Assembly (NCBI GenBank): GCA_002344215.1
Contig: DDSV01000036.1
Location: 154,545-218,544 of the forward strand
Direction: 5' to 3'
Length of the DNA stretch: 64,000 nucleotides
Source: Akkermansiaceae bacterium UBA2381
Lineage (GTDB): Bacteria; Verrucomicrobiota; Verrucomicrobiia; Verrucomicrobiales; DEV007
The notes below the pieces were generated by a model that saw only the letters and a list, made by a program, of their open reading frames with translations, did no database searches and was not told where the DNA came from. The translations under genes and the position numbers were made by a program. Shown here piece by piece: positions 42,225-50,778 of this stretch (within the stretch, counting starts at the first letter, position 1; every line of letters begins with the position of its first letter).

Positions 42225-43562
42225 ATGAATCATCGATCCCATGCTTTCTCCCGCCGCACCTTCCTTCGGGGCACCGGCGTCACCATGGCCCTGCCTTGGC
42301 TGGAATCGTTCAATGTCTGGGGCGACGAACCGAAGGCTCATCGCCCCGCCAGCGAGGCGCCGGTAAGGCTCTGCGTGACCTTCTCGGGCAACGGTTTCCA
42401 CTCAAAGGAATGGTGGGCGAAAGGGGAGGGGAAGGCGATGGAGCTCGGCCGCGTCCTCGATCCGCTCGCCGCGTATCGCGAGAGGATGCTCTTCGTCCGC
42501 GGCCTTTATCACGAGGAGGCGCGCAAGGGCAACATCCACAGTTCGCAGACCGGCAACATGCTCTCCGGCGCTCCCATTGCGAGTGGCGGCGAGATCCGCT
42601 CGGGCATCAGCTTCGACCAAGCCCTCGCCCAGACCTACGGACGCTCCACCAAGGTGCCGAGTCTCGTCCTCGCCTGCGAAAAGTCGAATCCCTCGGTGCA
42701 CAAGAATTACTCGATGCTCTATAGTTCGCACATCTCGTGGAGTTCGCCGACCACGCCGACGCCGCTGGAGTTGTATCCGGCCCTTGCTTTCGACCGCCTC
42801 TTCAAAGACGAGTCCTCCCCCGCCGACCGCAGCGTCCTCGACGCGGTGATGTCCGATGCCGCCGACCTGCGCCGCGGCCTTAGCGGCGACGACCAGCGCA
42901 AGCTCGACGAGTATCTCGACTCCGTCCGCGAAGTGGAGAAACGCATCGAGCATGCCGGTCAGCGCGGTGAGTTGCAGGGATGGCGGCCCACTCTCGAAAA
43001 GCCCGACATGGATCGTCCCGCGGACGGGATTCCGCAGGACATCGGGGAGCACATGCGCCTGATGATGGATATCGTCGTGCTTGGTTTCCAGACCGACACG
43101 ACGCGCATCACGACCCTGAAGCTGAACAACGATCACAGCGCCCTCCGTTTTCCGAATCTCCCGAGCCTGCAGCAGCCGGGGCACGGGATCGATTACATGA
43201 TCCACCATCTCCTCAGTCACAGCGACGGAGATGACTGGCTGAAAGTGAATCAATTTTTCATGGAGCAACTCGCCTACCTCGCCGGCAAGCTCGATGGCAT
43301 CCGCGAAGGCGAGCGCACCCTCCTCGACAACACCATGCTTCTGCATTGCTCCAGCATGATGGCCGGGGCGAAACACGACAACGACCAACTCCCCGTGATG
43401 GTTCTGGGCGGCGCGGGTGGACGGTTACCGGGCGGTCGGGTCCTCGATTACAGCGGCAAGCCCGAGCGACAGCTCTGCCGCCTTTTCCTTTCGCTGATGG
43501 AGAAGATGGACCAGCATCCCGCCACTTTCGGGGATGCCAAAACCATGCTTGAAGAAGTGTGA
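42225..43562 (+). CDS. DUF1552 exported protein
   Basis: A 445-residue protein with a twin-arginine signal (SRRTFLRGTGVTMALPWLES). DUF1552 is a sulfatase-fold relative of DUF1501, and its signatures are present: LCVTFSGNGFHSKEWW near residue 48, GNMLSGAPIASGGEIRSGISFDQALAQ near 115, GYRRAW-like strand of MMDIVVLGFQTDTTRITTLKLNNDHSALRF near 285, and LLHCSSMMAGAKHDNDQLPVMVLGG near 370. Family members are the constant neighbours of DUF1592 cytochromes and are exported folded, as here. Confidence 0.85.
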   Translation: MNHRSHAFSRRTFLRGTGVTMALPWLESFNVWGDEPKAHRPASEAPVRLCVTFSGNGFHSKEWWAKGEGKAMELGRVLDPLAAYRERMLFVRGLYHEEARKGNIHSSQTGNMLSGAPIASGGEIRSGISFDQALAQTYGRSTKVPSLVLACEKSNPSVHKNYSMLYSSHISWSSPTTPTPLELYPALAFDRLFKDESSPADRSVLDAVMSDAADLRRGLSGDDQRKLDEYLDSVREVEKRIEHAGQRGELQGWRPTLEKPDMDRPADGIPQDIGEHMRLMMDIVVLGFQTDTTRITTLKLNNDHSALRFPNLPSLQQPGHGIDYMIHHLLSHSDGDDWLKVNQFFMEQLAYLAGKLDGIREGERTLLDNTMLLHCSSMMAGAKHDNDQLPVMVLGGAGGRLPGGRVLDYSGKPERQLCRLFLSLMEKMDQHPATFGDAKTMLEEV

Positions 43563-43563
43563 C

Positions 43564-46119
43564 ATGAAAGCCTTCCTCGCCGCCTGGACGATGCTCTGTG
43601 CGACCGCGATGGCCGCTCCGGAGCCGGCGTTTTTCGACTCCAAGGTTCTGCCCATTCTCAAGGAGCGCTGCTTTGAATGTCACTCCCATGGCACGAAGAT
43701 CAAAGGCGGACTCGCCCTCGACTCCCGCTCCGGCTGGTCGGAAGGCGGAGACAACGGTCCGGCCGTCAAGCCCGGTGAGTTGGAGGCCAGTCTGCTCGTC
43801 AAGGCCATCCGCTACGTCGATTCGGAGCTCGAAATGCCGCCGAAAGCCAAGCTCCCGGCCGATGAGATCGCCATTCTCGAAGAGTGGGTCAATGCCGGTG
43901 CCCATGATCCGCGCAGCGCTGGAATCGCCAAAGTGAAAAAGGGCATCGACCTTGTCGAAGGTCGCAAGTTCTGGGCCTTCCAGCCGGTCCGCAATTCATC
44001 TCGGCCTCAGGTCAAGGACGCGTCCTGGCCGCTTGATCCTCTCGATCACTTCATCCTCGCGAAGCAAGAGGCAAATGGGATCCAGCCGGCTGCTGATGCG
44101 GACCGATACACCTGGCTGCGCCGTGTCTCGCTCGATCTTGTCGGCCTGCCACCGACGGAGGAGGAAGTGCTGGCTTTTGCGCAGGACCCTTCGCCCGAGG
44201 CCTTCGTGAAAGTCGTGGACCGCTTGTTGCACTCCCAAGGCTACGGCGAACGCTGGGCCCGGCATTGGCTCGACCTCACCGGCTATGCCGACATGATGGG
44301 CACCTCGAACAGCGTCTATGCCGAGCATGCCTGGCGCTACCGCGACTATCTCATTGCCGCGTTCAATGCGGACAAACCCTTCGATGAGTTCATCCGCGAG
44401 CAGATCGCGGGTGACTTGATGCCTGCAAAATCCACCGGGGATCGGGCCGAAAACATCGTCGCCACCGGCTTCCTCATGGTGGGTGACATCGAGATCGTGA
44501 ATCCTGACAAGGCGAAGATGGAGACCGATCACATCGACACGCAGATGATCAAAATCGGCCAGACCTTCCTGGGCATGACGCTCGGCTGCGTGCGCTGTCA
44601 CGACCATAAGTTCGATCCGATCGGGGTGGAGGATTACTATGGCATCGCGGGCATACTGCGCAGTTCGCCCTCCTCACACAAGATGCCCGACATGGGCGTG
44701 TGGAGCTCTTTGAACAGCACGGTACTGCCCGAAACACCCGCGCAGCTCGCCGCCCGCAAAAAACGCGAAGCCGAAAACGAACAACGCATCACTACCCTCA
44801 AGATCGAGCAGAAGAAACTCAACGACGAGAAGGTCGCCGTCATCCTACAACTCGCCGCCCTCGGCAAACCGGCCACGCCAACTGCTCAAGTTGCCGCCGC
44901 CACCGACAACGCCGAGCGCGAGATCGCTTCCACTCCGGAAGCCGGGCCTGCGGACGAGAAAGACGCCCTCACCAAACGCCGCGACGAACTCGATGCCCAG
45001 CTCAAGAAGCTCGCGGGCGACATCAACCACGCCGAGTTTTTCAAAGACAAAACCCCACGAGCTTTTGCGATGGGCGATGGAGCGCAACCCGCGGACATGC
45101 CCGTTTATATACGCGGCAATCCGTATGCCCCGAGCACGGTCGTGCCGCGCAGAGGTGTTCGCGTGGCCTCGTGGGACCAGTTTCCCGCCATCCCCGCTGG
45201 CCAAAGTGGGCGCCTTCAGTTTGCCGACTGGCTCGCGGACGAGCGCAACCCGCTCACCGCCCGCGTCACCGTGAACCGCATCTGGCAAAAGCTCTTCGGC
45301 ACCGGCATCGTGCCCAGCGTCGATTATTTCGGCACCCGTGGCGAAAAGCCGACACATCCCGAGCTGCTCGATCATCTCGCCACACGGTTCATGCAGGGCG
45401 GTTGGTCGCAGAAGGCTTTCCTCCGCTCGCTCGTGCTTAGCCGCACCTATCGCCTCAGCAGCGCCAACGAAGCGGCGGCGATGAAACTCGATCCCGAGAA
45501 CCAACTCTACTGGCGCATGAACCGCCAGCGTCTCGACGCCGAGGCGATGCGCGATTCCCTGCTCGCCGTCAGCGGAGAACTCCTCCGCGACAGCGGCGGT
45601 CCCGCGCTCGTGATCGAGAATCCCGAAAACACCGGATCGCTCTCGCTCAAAGGTGTGAATCCGCCGAACTACAACCACCGCAAACCGCGTCCCTCGCAGG
45701 AGTTTGAGCGCACCCTTTACCTGCCCGTCTTCCGCAGCGGCACCGCCGGTCCTGATCGCCTGCGGTCCGTTTTCGACTTCGTGGATCCTGCGATGACCGC
45801 GGGCCAGCGCAATCAAACCGTGGTCCCCACCCAGACGCTCTTCCTCCTCAACAACGACCTCCTCCGCAAACGCGCCCAGGTGCTCGCCGACAAACTCCTG
45901 GCTGATGAAGCATCTCCGGAAGCGCGCCTTGAGACCCTCTGGCTCCGGGTTTTCAACCGCCCCATCACCGTCGTCGAGTATGACGAGGCCCTCGCCTTCC
46001 TCGGCAATGTCGAGCCACTCATCACCACGGCCAAAGGCCGCCCCGCCCTCGACTCCATCCAATGGTGTGAGCTCTGCCACGGCCTGCTCGCCTCGAACGA
46101 GTTCGTGTTTCGACTCTGA
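43564..46119 (+). CDS. DUF1549/DUF1553 planctomycete-type cytochrome c protein, second copy
   Basis: An 851-residue protein with the same build as the one at 14739: signal peptide (to AMA, residue 17), cytochrome C domain with CFECH at 36-40, DUF1549 (ERWARHWLDLTGYADMMG, GCVRCHDHKFDPIGVEDYYG) and DUF1553 (NPLTARVTVNRIWQKLFGTGIVPS, PELLDHLATRFMQGGWSQKAF). It is about 120 residues shorter because the appended C-terminal beta region is absent. The ATG at 43564 is one base after the DUF1552 stop; an in-frame start upstream would overlap it. The codon use is strongly C-ending, more so than in most of the window, which hints at a different history for this operon. Confidence 0.87.
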   Translation: MKAFLAAWTMLCATAMAAPEPAFFDSKVLPILKERCFECHSHGTKIKGGLALDSRSGWSEGGDNGPAVKPGELEASLLVKAIRYVDSELEMPPKAKLPADEIAILEEWVNAGAHDPRSAGIAKVKKGIDLVEGRKFWAFQPVRNSSRPQVKDASWPLDPLDHFILAKQEANGIQPAADADRYTWLRRVSLDLVGLPPTEEEVLAFAQDPSPEAFVKVVDRLLHSQGYGERWARHWLDLTGYADMMGTSNSVYAEHAWRYRDYLIAAFNADKPFDEFIREQIAGDLMPAKSTGDRAENIVATGFLMVGDIEIVNPDKAKMETDHIDTQMIKIGQTFLGMTLGCVRCHDHKFDPIGVEDYYGIAGILRSSPSSHKMPDMGVWSSLNSTVLPETPAQLAARKKREAENEQRITTLKIEQKKLNDEKVAVILQLAALGKPATPTAQVAAATDNAEREIASTPEAGPADEKDALTKRRDELDAQLKKLAGDINHAEFFKDKTPRAFAMGDGAQPADMPVYIRGNPYAPSTVVPRRGVRVASWDQFPAIPAGQSGRLQFADWLADERNPLTARVTVNRIWQKLFGTGIVPSVDYFGTRGEKPTHPELLDHLATRFMQGGWSQKAFLRSLVLSRTYRLSSANEAAAMKLDPENQLYWRMNRQRLDAEAMRDSLLAVSGELLRDSGGPALVIENPENTGSLSLKGVNPPNYNHRKPRPSQEFERTLYLPVFRSGTAGPDRLRSVFDFVDPAMTAGQRNQTVVPTQTLFLLNNDLLRKRAQVLADKLLADEASPEARLETLWLRVFNRPITVVEYDEALAFLGNVEPLITTAKGRPALDSIQWCELCHGLLASNEFVFRL

Positions 46120-46140
46120 CCGCGATCACCTGTATCCCTT

Positions 46141-47532
46141 ATGAACTCCTTCACCCGCCGCCAACTCCTCCAGCGCGCCGCCTGCGGTTTCGGAGCTCTC
46201 GCCCTGCACGACATCGCCCGGGCCGCCTCGAATCCGCTCGCGGCGAGCATCCCCGGCATGGTGCCGAAGGCCAAGCGCGTCATCTTTCTTTTCATGAACG
46301 GTGGTCCGTCGCAGATGGATCTCTTCGACCCGAAACCCTTCATCGAGCGCAAGCACGGGCAGAAGATCGACTCGCCCCTGCGCAAGGAAGTCACCCAGGT
46401 CGGCACCGAGCAGTTCCTCGCGCTCAAGGCGATGGCTCCGGTGCGTCCGCGCGGGCAGAGCGGCATGATGATCTCCGATTTGATGCCGCACCTCGCCACC
46501 GTGGCGGATGATCTCTGCCTCCTCCGCGGCATGAATGCCGACAACCCGCAGCATGCCGGCGCCATCCTGCAGTTCCACACCGGCACCTTCGCCGAGGTGC
46601 GTCCGTCGATGGGCGCGTGGGTCAGCTACGGCCTCGGCTCCGAGAACGCGAACCTGCCCAGCTTTGTCAGCATCCAGGGTGGAGGTGTGCGTGAATACGG
46701 TTCCGCCTTCCTCCCTGCGATCCATCAAGGCACCAAGCTCACCGTACCGCTCGACAGCAACACGCTTCCCGTCGAAGACCTGCGGAACGTCTCCGAAAAC
46801 GAGGCCATCCAGCGCCAGCGCATGGACTTCATGGCCCGCATGAACCGCCGTCTCGTCGGCGACCTCGGTGGCGATGCCAACATGGAAGGCATGATCCAGA
46901 ACATGGAACTCGCCGCCCGCATGCAGCTCACCGCTCCCGAAATCGTGGACCTCTCCAAGGAGAACAAAGCCACGCTCGACCTCTACGGCGTCGGCGGCAA
47001 GGACACGAACACCTTCGGACGCGCCTGCCTGCTGGCCCGCAAACTCAGCGAGTCCGGCGTGCGTTTTGTGCAGGTCAGCACCGGCGGCTGGGATCACCAT
47101 GGCGACATCCGCGGCAATCTGCCCAAACTCTGCGCCCAAACCGATCAACCCGTCGCCGCGCTGCTCAAGGATCTCAAATCACGCGGCCTGCTCGAGGACA
47201 CCCTCGTGCTCTGGAGTGGCGAATTTGGCCGCACCCCGTGGAGCCAGGACCTCAGCGGCAAATCTCCCATCGACAAACACGGACGCGAGCACCAGCCCGA
47301 GAGCTTCTGCGCCTGGATGGCTGGCGGCGGCGTCAAGCCCGGACTGACCTACGGCGAAACCGACGACATGGGCTACCGCGCCATCAGCGGCAAGATCCAC
47401 GTCCACGACCTCCATGCCACGATGCTGCATCAGCTGGGCATCGATCACCTCCAACTCACCCACCGCCACCTCGGCCGCGACTTCCGCCTCACCGATGTCT
47501 ACGGCGAGGTGGTGAGGGAGATTCTTGCGTGA
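46141..47532 (+). CDS. DUF1501 exported protein, second copy
   Basis: A 463-residue paralogue of the protein at 13285. Twin-arginine signal (TRRQLLQRAACGFGALALHD), then the family cores: IFLFMNGGPSQMDLFDPKP, SFVSIQGGGVREYG, RFVQVSTGGWDHHGDI, LVLWSGEFGRTP and HQPESFCAWMAGGGVKPGL. It is the last gene of the operon headed by the GntR regulator and partners with the DUF1549/1553 protein. After its stop lies a REP-like repeat, and then the promoter of the next operon. Confidence 0.88.
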   Translation: MNSFTRRQLLQRAACGFGALALHDIARAASNPLAASIPGMVPKAKRVIFLFMNGGPSQMDLFDPKPFIERKHGQKIDSPLRKEVTQVGTEQFLALKAMAPVRPRGQSGMMISDLMPHLATVADDLCLLRGMNADNPQHAGAILQFHTGTFAEVRPSMGAWVSYGLGSENANLPSFVSIQGGGVREYGSAFLPAIHQGTKLTVPLDSNTLPVEDLRNVSENEAIQRQRMDFMARMNRRLVGDLGGDANMEGMIQNMELAARMQLTAPEIVDLSKENKATLDLYGVGGKDTNTFGRACLLARKLSESGVRFVQVSTGGWDHHGDIRGNLPKLCAQTDQPVAALLKDLKSRGLLEDTLVLWSGEFGRTPWSQDLSGKSPIDKHGREHQPESFCAWMAGGGVKPGLTYGETDDMGYRAISGKIHVHDLHATMLHQLGIDHLQLTHRHLGRDFRLTDVYGEVVREILA

Positions 47533-47560
47533 GCGGAGGCGACGCATTCCCTGCTGGGAA

Positions 47561-47619
47561 CCTTTTTCATCCCCTCGGCCCCTTCCCTTCAAAGGCCCGG
47601 GGTCGGGGTGAGGTAGGGG
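47561..47619. repeat. REP-like intergenic repeat, copy 2
   Basis: Same element as at 37572-37623 and same orientation: CCTTTTTCATCCCCTCGGCCCC followed by TTCCCTTCAAAGGCCCGGGGTCGGGGTGAGG. Reverse complement ends in GGATGAAAAAGG in both copies. The rest of the gap to the next promoter (47620-47852) contains only a GGGGGAAA/TTCCCCC hairpin, about 47829-47848. Confidence 0.65.
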
Positions 47620-47852
47620 ACGATTCGGGCCATCAAGGGTAGGGATCGCCTGATTTGAGCAGGTGAGTCAACGGCAATGAGGTCGATTCCGCCGATGTTT
47701 AGGAGCCCGACCGGTCCAAGCTGCTTCCCCCGGACCGCGACATGCCGCTGCAACGTCCCGGCTACCTCTTTGGCTGCTTTGCTGCGGATTTATGGGCCGC
47801 CCATTGTTGGGAGATGCAGTGAGCGACGGGGGAAATCTCCCGTTCCCCCTGC

Positions 47853-47880
47853 TTGACGGGCCGCTTCGAGTCGCTATAGG
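47853..47880 (+). promoter_or_regulatory. Promoter of the lipid operon
   Basis: TTGACG (47853-47858), 16-base spacer, TATAGG (47875-47880). Transcription would start at about 47886, inside the first arm of the leader hairpin. Confidence 0.55.
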
Positions 47881-47884
47881 TTAG

Positions 47885-47912
47885 CCCTCCTGCGGCCCGG
47901 AGGGTCGTTTTT
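47885..47912 (+). terminator. Terminator-like hairpin in the lipid-operon leader
   Basis: CCCTCC (47885-47890) and GGAGGG (47899-47904) form a 6-bp GC stem with an 8-base loop, then TCG and TTTTT (47908-47912). It lies between the promoter and the first ATG (47925), so it is either an attenuator or a leader-stabilising structure. Compare the nuoA leader. Confidence 0.6.
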
Positions 47913-47924
47913 CCTTATTTTGAC

Positions 47925-48680
47925 ATGGCTGGACCACTTTCAGGCAAAATTGCGTTTATTTCCGGAGGCTCCCGGGGGATTGGCCGTGCCACGGCCCTGA
48001 AGCTTGCCTCGGCCGGTTGTGATGTGGCGATTCTTTATTACAACAGCCACGAGGAGGCCGAAGCGGTCTGTGGACTGATTCGCGGCATGGGGCAGCGAGC
48101 CCTCGCGGTTCAGGCCGATGTCAGCAATCCCGATAGCGTCGGAGAGGCCTTCGACGCGTTCAAAAAGGAATTCGACCGGGTTGATTTCGTGATCAGCAAC
48201 GCCGCTCTCGGCGTTCTCAAGCCGGCTCTTGAGATGACCCTCAAGCATTTCCGCCGCTGCATGGAAACAAACGCCCTGGCGTTGAACACCCTCGCCCAGA
48301 ACGCAGTCCCGATGATGAGCGCGGGTGGTTCCATCATCGGACTGAGCAGCCTTGGATCGGAGCGGGCGATTCCAAATTACACCTTTATCGGCGCTTCCAA
48401 GGCCGCCCTGGAGGCCCTTTCCCGTGGCCTCGCCCAGGAGCTCGGACCGCTCGGGATCCGGGTCAATTGCGTCAGCGCCGGGGTTGTCGATACCGATGCC
48501 CTCAAGCATTTCCCGAACCGTGAAAGTCTTCTGGACGAATATAAGGTGCGGACTCCTCTCGGGCCGACACTTTCGCCCGAGCAGGTCGCCGATGCCATCT
48601 ATCTGCTCTGTCTTCCCGAAGCGGGGATGATCACGGGACACACCCTGTTTGTGGACGGAGGTTACGCGATTTCAGGATGA
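47925..48680 (+). CDS. Enoyl-ACP reductase of FabL type
   Basis: A 251-residue short-chain dehydrogenase. The cofactor motif is GGSRGIGRA (residues 15-23); the catalytic Tyr and Lys are in NYTFIGASKAALEALSRGLAQEL, where the spacing is that of FabL-type enoyl reductases. The long segment SSLGSERAIPNYT and DTDALKHFPNRESLLDEY closely follow Bacillus FabL (enoyl-ACP reductase III) as I remember it, rather than FabG. It would reduce the trans-2-enoyl-ACP made by the dehydratase, giving saturated chains. It is the first gene of the lipid operon and overlaps fabG by 4 bases. Confidence 0.85.
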   Translation: MAGPLSGKIAFISGGSRGIGRATALKLASAGCDVAILYYNSHEEAEAVCGLIRGMGQRALAVQADVSNPDSVGEAFDAFKKEFDRVDFVISNAALGVLKPALEMTLKHFRRCMETNALALNTLAQNAVPMMSAGGSIIGLSSLGSERAIPNYTFIGASKAALEALSRGLAQELGPLGIRVNCVSAGVVDTDALKHFPNRESLLDEYKVRTPLGPTLSPEQVADAIYLLCLPEAGMITGHTLFVDGGYAISG

Positions 48681-49441
48681 GTGAGACCGTTTCCCAACCT
48701 GATGCCGGCCTCGCCGGACGGAATGCGCTTGTGACCGGTGGAAGCCGCGGGATCGGACGCGCTATTGTCGAGCGGCTCGCCGGAGCGGGCATGGATGTGA
48801 CTTTCACCTATTTGGGGAACGAGGCGGCGGCGAACGAAGTGGTCTCAGCGAATCCCGGACTGAAGATCACCGCCGTCAAGGTGGATGCCCGCGACAGTGC
48901 GGCGGCCCGTCAGTGCGTTGAGGCCGTCATTGAGCGGGTCGGGAGGATCGATGTTCTCGTCAATAATGCCGGAGTGATCCGGGACAACCTCCTTCCTCTC
49001 CTTGAGGATGACGACCTGAAAACTGTCTTTGCGACCAATATTGAGGGCGTCTTCAATTTCTGCCGTGCCGTCGTTCCCTTCATGATGTCGAAGCGTTACG
49101 GCCGCATCATCAACATCAGCTCCGTCTCCGCCGACAAGGGTGGACGGGGCCAGACCAACTACGCGGCGAGCAAGGGCGCGATCAACTCTTTCACCAAATC
49201 CCTCGCGGTCGAAGTCGGGCGCCGGGGTATCCGCGTCAATGCGGTGGCTCCGGGCGTCATCGAGACCGAAATGTCTCAGGAAGTGCGCGATTTGGCCGGT
49301 GACGAAATCATTTCCAATATCGTCCTGAAGCGTTATGGTCTGCCCTCTGAAATTGCAGATGCAGTCTGGTTTCTCAGTTCCGACCTGGCCAGCTATGTGA
49401 CCGGGCAGATCCTGAGCGTGGACGGTGGATTTAAAATGTAA
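48677..49441 (+). CDS. fabG: 3-oxoacyl-ACP reductase
   Basis: A 254-residue FabG-type short-chain dehydrogenase: cofactor motif TGGSRGIGRA (near 18-27), NNAG at about 95, catalytic Ser in NISSVSADKGGRGQTNYAASKG with Tyr and Lys, then NAVAPGVIETEMSQ. It reduces 3-oxoacyl-ACP to 3-hydroxyacyl-ACP with NADPH. It lies between the enoyl reductase and ACP genes, each overlapping or nearly so, which indicates one polycistronic unit. Confidence 0.9.
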   Translation: MSETVSQPDAGLAGRNALVTGGSRGIGRAIVERLAGAGMDVTFTYLGNEAAANEVVSANPGLKITAVKVDARDSAAARQCVEAVIERVGRIDVLVNNAGVIRDNLLPLLEDDDLKTVFATNIEGVFNFCRAVVPFMMSKRYGRIINISSVSADKGGRGQTNYAASKGAINSFTKSLAVEVGRRGIRVNAVAPGVIETEMSQEVRDLAGDEIISNIVLKRYGLPSEIADAVWFLSSDLASYVTGQILSVDGGFKM

Positions 49442-49446
49442 GAACC

Positions 49447-49863
49447 ATGAGTAATCAAGACATCACTAAGGATGAAATCATGGCCATCTACCCCAAGGTG
49501 GCCGAAATCATCGCCGACGCCCTCGGCTGCGACGAAGAAGAAGTGCAGCCCGAATCTTCCCTGATCAATGACCTCGATGCCGAGTCGATCGACTTTCTGG
49601 ATATCGTTTTCCGTCTTGAGCGCGAGTTCAAGGTGAAGATCCCGAGAGGCAAAGCAATGGAGGAAGCCCGCGGCGAACTGACCGAGGACGAATTTGAGCA
49701 AAAAGGTGTCGTCACCGAAGCCGGTATTGCCAAGCTTCGCGCCTACCTGACCGAAGTTCCTGCCGACCGGATCAAGCCCGCCCTGAAGGCTGCCGAGATT
49801 CCCAAACTTTTCACGACCGAGACCTTCTGCAAGATGGTCATTCGTGAACAGAAGGGTGCTTGA
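49447..49863 (+). CDS. Dedicated acyl carrier protein, AcpXL-like, with C-terminal extension
   Basis: A 138-residue acyl carrier protein. The phosphopantetheine attachment Ser is S47 in NDLDAESIDFLDIVF. The core SIDFLDIVFRLEREFKVKIP is close to that of the AcpXL carriers of Rhizobiales, which carry very long acyl chains for lipid A (memory of the family, not a search). The protein is about 45-55 residues longer than a standard ACP; the extra C-terminal part (KLRAYLTEVPADRIKPALKA, then IPKLFTTETFCKMVI) is basic and helical and may dock to its enzymes. It sits between fabG and the dehydratase. Confidence 0.8.
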   Translation: MSNQDITKDEIMAIYPKVAEIIADALGCDEEEVQPESSLINDLDAESIDFLDIVFRLEREFKVKIPRGKAMEEARGELTEDEFEQKGVVTEAGIAKLRAYLTEVPADRIKPALKAAEIPKLFTTETFCKMVIREQKGA

Positions 49864-49944
49864 GTCGCCCCTGTTGTGTCCGGAAGAGAACCCGCAGGCG
49901 GATGATTTCGCCTCCGTATGCCTGATTGATTATCCCCTTGTTTG

Positions 49945-50778
49945 ATGACCGAGCATTTCCGCGCTTTTTCCTTTGTGGACAAAATTCACAGGGACGAAAC
50001 CGGAGAGCGGATCACCGGGTGCTATCATATTCCGGCTGCAGTGGATTGTTTTCCTCTCTCGCTGGTGGCGGAGTCGATCGGTCAACTGGCAGCCTGGTCG
50101 TCAATGGCGGCAGTGGGATTTGAATTTCGTCCGGTCGCCGGAATAGCCGGTCAAGTTGAGTTCGCGGGAGTCGTCAAACCGGGAGACACGCTTGAACTGG
50201 AGGCGACTCTGGTGAAAGCGGACAGCGAGGCGGTGGGCTATGATGGCGTCGCAAGAGTGAACGGTGAAGTCGTCGTTCGCCTTCAGGATTGCCTGGGTCC
50301 GATGGTTCCCCTGATTGAGTTTGACGATCCCGAGTCACTCAAAGAGAGGTATCGACTCCTGACATCGGACGGAGCGGTTCCCGATGCGTTCCAGGGCGTC
50401 CCTGAGTTTTTCGCTGAAAAGACAGGAGGAGTGCCTGGAGAAACCTCGGAAGGCACCTTTCATATCCCTGAAACGGCCGCCTTTTTCGGGGATCATTTTC
50501 CGAGACGTCCGGTATTCCCGGGGACGCTGCTGATGAATCTGAACCTCGGGTTCACGATGGACCTGGTTGCGGAAGCCGGTGACGGGATCTCGAAGTGGAA
50601 AGCTGTAAGCATGTCCGACGTCAAACTCAGGTCGTTCATGCCGCCGGGGGAAATCCTCGAACTGAAGGCAACCGTGGAAGAGCGTGACCTTGATCGTGTC
50701 CGTGTTATCGTAGAGACGCGGAAAGGCAAACGACTAACCAGCAGCGCTCGCATCCTCCTCTCCCGCATAGTCCCATGA
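49945..50778 (+). CDS. Double-hotdog 3-hydroxyacyl-ACP dehydratase-like protein
   Basis: A 277-residue protein made of two hotdog folds of the FabA/FabZ type. The first (about 1-130) has HIPAAVDCFPLSLVAESIGQLA, with His28 and Glu43 placed roughly as in FabZ but with one extra residue between. The second (about 145-277) has FFGDHFPRRPVFPGTLLMN with His184 at the normal position, but Asn198 replaces the catalytic Glu. The role is dehydration of 3-hydroxyacyl-ACP; one active site per chain is likely, as in eukaryotic or animal-type double hotdog proteins. The ATG at 49945 is used; a TTG one codon earlier is an alternative. It overlaps the KS gene by 4 bases. Confidence 0.78.
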   Translation: MTEHFRAFSFVDKIHRDETGERITGCYHIPAAVDCFPLSLVAESIGQLAAWSSMAAVGFEFRPVAGIAGQVEFAGVVKPGDTLELEATLVKADSEAVGYDGVARVNGEVVVRLQDCLGPMVPLIEFDDPESLKERYRLLTSDGAVPDAFQGVPEFFAEKTGGVPGETSEGTFHIPETAAFFGDHFPRRPVFPGTLLMNLNLGFTMDLVAEAGDGISKWKAVSMSDVKLRSFMPPGEILELKATVEERDLDRVRVIVETRKGKRLTSSARILLSRIVP

